Source: Phallusia mammillata (taxonomy: Eukaryota > Chordata > Ascidiacea > Phlebobranchia > Ascidiidae). Taken from it: 64,000 bases of DNA. Where the stretch lies: contig QLIY01000005.1 of NCBI GenBank assembly GCA_003260075.1, forward strand, positions 39,539 to 103,538, read 5' to 3'. Positions within the stretch are counted from its first letter, which is position 1. Every line of letters starts with the position of its first letter. The notes beneath the pieces are model-generated. The model worked only from the letters and a program-made list of their open reading frames with translations. It did no database searches and was not told the DNA's origin. Below are positions 59,547 through 64,000 of this stretch, piece by piece. The position numbers and the translations under genes were made by a program.

Positions 59547-60029
59547 TTATTCATTGGGTCCTACCCGAGGAATAACTGGCAATATTATATTACCAAAGGC
59601 AGATGACTGTGGAATAAAGTATCCAAAACAGGAAGAATGTGCCATCTAAAACACAAAGTGGCAAATAAGTCAGTGTTTTTAATGTTAGTAAATACACAAG
59701 CATTTGATAAACCTGTAGGGCATTCCTTTGGTTCACCATCACCTGTTGATTTGAGTCATTGTTTGCTGGCACATTGATGGGTTGATGTTTAGGAGGAAGA
59801 GCAGTAACATTTGTGCTGCAAAAAATGTACAATAAAAACACAATAGTCTTAAGTTATGAAGTATTAAGATTTTTAGAAGGCAATTCTCCAACCTGCCCTG
59901 TTGTAACATTCTTAATCTCTTCTTTTCTTGTTGCAAGTCCATCATGATCTTTTTAGTTTGCGATTCTTGTGGTGAAGGACTAGCAGTAGAAGTTGCAGAC
60001 ATTTCGCGAAGATTAACTGTTCTTTTCAT
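59547..60029 (-). CDS. INIP: INIP, SOSS complex subunit C
   Basis: Small scaffold-binding subunit of the SOSS single-strand-DNA complex. Exons 59893-60029, 59713-59815 and 59547-59645 give 112 residues (human 104). The helix QTKKIMMDLQQEKKRLRML corresponds to the human AILAELDKEKRKLL region. The last exon (AHSSCFGYFIPQSSAFGNII, then LPVIPRVGP) is an almost residue-for-residue match to the conserved C-terminal block (HSSGYFITQDSAFGN, LPVLPRLDP). The start is uncertain: the frame is open upstream to an ATG at 60125, and M10 (MSATST) is another choice. The second SOSS subunit in this window. Confidence 0.92.
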
Positions 60030-60980
60030 CTTGATATTGTTTTTGTGTTTTTTTTTCAGACAAATCACATGCACTTTATTGTTTGTATGTTGTGCACAAT
60101 AAATAAGTAATTGCAAACAAAACAATAAAAAAGTAGAAACACACAGCTCTAATGTGATTCACTGTTAGTAAAATTAAACTTAAAAGTCATTTAGTTGAAT
60201 TTTCAGATCCTAAAAACATTGAAAGTTTTTTTTAAGATGTACCACATATGTACCTTACCTCATAATAATACAGTTTCTCTGTTTGTTGCTTGCTTTCTTT
60301 TAGGGGCTATAATTTTTTCAACCAAAATAATACTTGATTATTGGTTTTATTTTGTAAAATAATTGTGTTGACTTGACGTAGAATAAATTGTTATTACTTT
60401 CAATTCAACAGTTGCTGACTTGCTGTTGCTGGTTTGGAAAACCTGAAAACGGTGTTTCTGAAATTATTAAAACTCCTGAACAATGTTGTTTGCCTTTATG
60501 TTTGGTAAGAAGTAAGAATCAACAACGGGCCACCAACCTAATCGATTCCAGAAAAAAACAAGGCAGAGAAAAAACAATTCCATCACGGTTCCTTGGTCGT
60601 GGGCATTTTTGTAAACGGTTGACTGAGCACAACGATTTAATTATTTTAGGGAGATATACTACATAAATATTGATGTAGCCTACTATGGAACACTATATAA
60701 AATATACGGATCTGTTCACAAGTTTAATGATGAAAATAACGTCCCAAATAGACGTAAAAAGTGACGTGGCATTTCATTTTACTGATGATGGCATGAACAT
60801 TTGCCGAAACGTTTGAACTATAAATCATGTCGCTTTTTTACGTCTATTTTGGCCGTTATTTTCATCAATAAATGATGTACTAGTTCTCAAACGTAGCAAA
60901 AATATTTATTTGGAACACATTTTAAGCGCGACAATAACAAAACAACAGAAGTATGTCACAGAAACAAACGAAAAACGACT
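60030..60980. other. Spacer between INIP and DNAI3 with a foldback element
   Basis: About 950 bp without a recognised gene. The plus frame at 60388-60666 has no homologue or splice context that I can support. A foldback occupies 60728-60867. Confidence 0.45.
60728..60867. repeat. Foldback element of about 140 bp
   Basis: The left arm TGATGAAAATAACGTCC, AATAGACGTAAAAAG is mirrored by TTTTTACGTCTATTTTGG, CCGTTATTTTCATCA. Part of the same sequence, inverted, is at 40375-40445 (ATTACGTCTATTTGGGCC). Confidence 0.75.
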
Positions 60981-62822
60981 TCAAATTTCCGGTTTGTCTT
61001 CTTCCACTATCCCTAATTCCTGAAGCAACTTTTTCTCCAACGTTAAGAAAGCCTCGTATTCTGCCTTGTGTTCTTCAGCCAAATTCTCGTCCGAATTCTG
61101 ATCAGTGGGCTTGGCCTAACGAAAATAAAATAGTTGTATTTTATCCAAGAACAACATTAAAGTTTTTTTTTTTTTCAATTTGGAAAACATGTGCCACAGT
61201 TTTATTTTTAGGGCACATTTCATTTAAGTCAGTCGAATTAAGATGTGTTAAAAAGTGTTTAGTCAGGTAATAATAATTAACTTGTGCAATGAATTGAAAC
61301 TTACAGCGGCTTTCTTGTTATCGTCAGTTCTCTGGTTGGCGCGCATGGTAGCTCTTCTGTCAAAATACTCAATTCTCTTTGTTTCACGATCAAAGTACGC
61401 TTGTACTCCACTTTTCTGTGGTTTTCAAACAAAAGTATAAGTGTTTCTTACTACTTATAGGAATTTAGTGACTTCAGCTTAGTTCAACCTATCTGTTGCT
61501 TTGGATTAAGGGTAACGCCATATCATGAAAAACATTAAAAAACAAAACAGCAACATGGGAAAGCCTTTACCTCGCTGGACGACGGGTGACGAAGATTCCA
61601 CGGAATTTCAAGAATATGAAGCGTTCCAACATTGTCAGAAACAGCGATAAGATGTTGTTTCTTGGATACGACCCAGGGAACGATTTGTGTCACTTGTGCA
61701 GCGGTTACGTTTTGCACAAGAAGTGGTTCGTGCGTTCGGTCCAGAAGATCCCAGACCTGTTAACCAATATTGTATGTTGTATAAGCAGATTTATCGCTTT
61801 GTGCAATCCACGTGAGTCCAGCGGTTCTCAAACTGGGGTCTGCGGTCCCTTAGGGCCACAAAAAGGTTGAAGTACATATCTAATCTTATTCGGCGTCAGT
61901 TTGTGCCACTAAATAAGTTTAAATCAAGGTAGAATTGAGAATCGACTGCTTCCATTGCTAAACAATAGCCTTTATTGCATAACAACTAACAAAAATGCAC
62001 TTGTTCGCGCACAATCGTAATGTTTTTGTCTTGTCTGTGATGTCACACGCTGTCTTTGGATCAATGCTGCGTGCAATTCATAACTAGCTAAAATCCTGTA
62101 ATCAACTTTTTCTGAAACACACATTCAGGCTTGAGGACCACAAGCTATTAAAATAATGGCAAAGAGACCGTTTTCAAAAAATAATAAAAAAGTTTGCGAT
62201 CGGTTGCCAGAATTGTTTGCAATTCGAAAGAATAAAAGTGTTGGAACGGAATTGCAGGATTGCGCTTTTCCAAACAAATATTGGTAGTGGAGTCTGGCCT
62301 TAATCAACAGCAACATTTTTCATCTTCAAAGAAAAGAAGAAATTTATTCTCAAGTGCCCATTTTGATTTTAAAATCGCGATGTTTTAAAGGAAAGTCTGC
62401 ATTAGGCCGGGCAGACTGCGGCAATTCCGAATGTCAAGGCAAACCCAAATCCAGCCCGGATTTTATTTAAACTTAAGCCTGCAAACCCAGACGAATTTCT
62501 GGACTTCACCTATTTGTATATGGTGGTAATTCCCACATTTGGGAAAAGGGTTTGGGATTAAAAACGAATGACACTAAAAAATGGAATAAAACCAAAACTA
62601 CTAACCAGTGTCAACAACAACTTACACCTACGACGGTGTCCTTTTGCATAACCATTAACAGTTGAACACGATAACAAATAGTTAAACTTAGATGATGTAA
62701 CTAATCTGTACCTCCACATTTCCATCATTTGTTCCAAGAAAGAACACGGCTGGGCGAGTTGTGCTCCAATGTCCTGCAGTGTACAACTTCGCTGCACATG
62801 CAGATTGTAAAATCGCACCGTT
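60981..62822 (-). CDS. DNAI3: DNAI3 (WDR63), 3' four exons
   Basis: Axonemal dynein-associated WD-repeat intermediate chain of motile cilia. Exons 62712-62822 (WSTTRPAVFFLGTNDGNVE), 61571-61756 (VWDLLDRTHEPLLVQNV, KKQHLIAVSDNVGTLHILEI), 61305-61415 (YFDRETKRIEYFDRR) and 60981-61115 (EYEAFLTLEKKLLQELGI, stop). All in phase 0. The order and motifs VFFLGxxDGxxxVWDLL, GTLHILEIPW and YExxLxLEK are specific to WDR63. The 5' part lies beyond the right edge, and I could not place earlier exons in 62823-64000. Confidence 0.92.
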
Positions 62823-64000
62823 CTGAAAAGGCATCAAAGTTGAAAGGGTGATTCAAGTTTGAAACAATTTTTAAGAACGTAAAACAACCAAATTATGATT
62901 TCAGAAGAGAGGAAATTCAAAACGGCGGGCCTTTTATTTACTGCGCATCCAAAAACTACAACAAAAGAAACTTGCATAATAATTTGAAACTAGGCATCAA
63001 CTTAAAGACCCATGTTTACGAAGGACAGGCCGAAACCGTAAATGTTCTGTTTGGTCGAACACCAAGCACCTAACGTTATTGCTCGGTGCATTGTGATGTA
63101 ACAAACATTCCCAATTCCACGCTAGTTTTATAGCTATCCAAAGTCCCTTACACCACCAGAGGTTTATTAAGCTGTACAAGTCCCAGTAGTACGCGTTTTT
63201 TTACCATCCAACGCAATTAAAAAAACATTCATTTTTGTTCTTGGATACCTTTTCGAACACTAGTTTCGTATGTTAGCAGGTCATGAATATGTAAATTTAA
63301 TGCTCGGGTCAGTTTGTGCAACTGCTCGGCCCAACCCTAATGTTTACGAATATTTCGAAATTATTTGTAAGTAGACCAGATAAAACAATTAAAATTAGGC
63401 CAATGTTCCCCCCCCCCTTGTGATGTAACAAACATTCCCAATTCCACGCTAGTTTTATAGCTATCAAAAGTCCATAACACCAACAGAGGTTTATTAAGCT
63501 GTACAAGTCCCAGAAGTACGCGTTTTTTTTTACCATCCAACGCAATTAAAAAAACATTCATTTTTTTTCTTGGATACCTTTTCGAACACTAGTTTCGTAT
63601 GTTAGCAGGGCATGAATTATAATTTAACGCTCGGGTCAGTTTGTGCAACCGCTCGGCCGAGCCCCCCCCCCCCGTCGTGTGGTGTCACGACCCATGAGGG
63701 CTTGGGTACTAAAATAAAATCAGTTTTCTTCGTGATGATTGTAATTTCACAGCTGATATTTTTTCAAAACGATTACAAAGAAGTCTAAGAGAGCACTGAC
63801 AAAAAGTACACTGTTATATATATTTATTGGGCGCTGCTATATTTCTATTTTTATCTTTGGTATGTCAAAACTAATTACATTTTATCGCACCTTTCTGATT
63901 GACTTCTTTGTTTCCAAGTCACGCAAGTTTGTAAAATGCCTTATTTCAGTGTTTGCAGAAGACCTATCCTATACTGGTCCTTAATTAATATGTTCTTGTT
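62823..64000. other. DNAI3 intron with two copies of a MITE
   Basis: Contains a hAT-like element at 63020-63345, its second copy at 63418-63660 after C10 (63408-63417), and C12 at 63662-63673. No exon recognised. Confidence 0.5.
63020..63345. mobile_element. MITE, 'GGATGGGCC' family (duplicated at 63418-63660)
   Basis: Same family as 163-458, sharing TTCTGTTTGGTCGAA, TTCGAACACTAGTTTCGTAT and GGGTCAGTTTGTGCAA. The 3' two-thirds are repeated after the C10 tract. Confidence 0.65.

Noticed and set aside
60388-60666. 92-residue plus-strand ORF between INIP and DNAI3
   Set aside because: No recognisable domain, and nothing to distinguish it from a chance ORF.

Overview
This is a 64-kb piece of an animal nuclear genome. 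It has many small introns with GT-AG borders, AT-rich intergenic DNA, numerous short non-autonomous DNA transposons, and genes whose closest recognisable relatives are chordate or deuterostome ones. A VMAC-type gene, an ARHGAP29/45-type F-BAR RhoGAP, SREK1IP1, DNAI3 and INIP are all present. The compactness, the divergent gene pairs and the very high apparent allelic divergence fit a tunicate such as Ciona. The species is an inference, not something proven by the sequence.

Layout. 1-2203 (-): 5' part of YJU2B/CCDC130. 2796-15756 (+): a 12-exon BTB-BACK-Kelch gene, divergent from YJU2B. 16324-17469 (-): VMAC homologue. 17981-19625 (+): RNF170, divergent from VMAC. 20408-20985 (-): a heterotrimeric G-protein gamma subunit, tail-to-tail with RNF170. 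21562-21714 (+): a candidate 50-residue membrane microprotein, followed 36 bp later by SREK1IP1 (21751-22976 +). 23789-24289 (-): SOSS-B (NABP1/2). 26761-52926 (-): a large F-BAR/RhoGAP gene of the ARHGAP29/ARHGAP45/GMIP family that lacks a visible C1 domain. 58476-58934 (-): HTD2, a mitochondrial hydroxyacyl-thioester dehydratase. 59547-60029 (-): INIP (SOSS-C). 60981-62822 (-): the last four exons of DNAI3 (WDR63).

Functions. SOSS-B and SOSS-C belong to one single-stranded-DNA repair complex and lie about 36 kb apart. SREK1IP1 and YJU2B are splicing-related. RNF170, the Kelch protein, the RhoGAP and the G gamma subunit are ubiquitin or signalling proteins. DNAI3 is ciliary. Apart from the SOSS pair this looks like an ordinary housekeeping neighbourhood.

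The most unusual feature is structural. About 42 homopolymer tracts, usually 9-12 C (G between 8.2 and 13.9 kb) but up to 65-85 C, mostly sit exactly at the junction of two direct, slightly diverged copies of the same local sequence. They cut through exons as well as introns. I interpret most as allelic contig ends concatenated during assembly (false haplotype duplications). A real C-tract-associated duplication process cannot be excluded from sequence alone. Gene models were built ignoring the second copies. The stretch 15.2-29.2 kb has no such tract and is probably the cleanest assembly.
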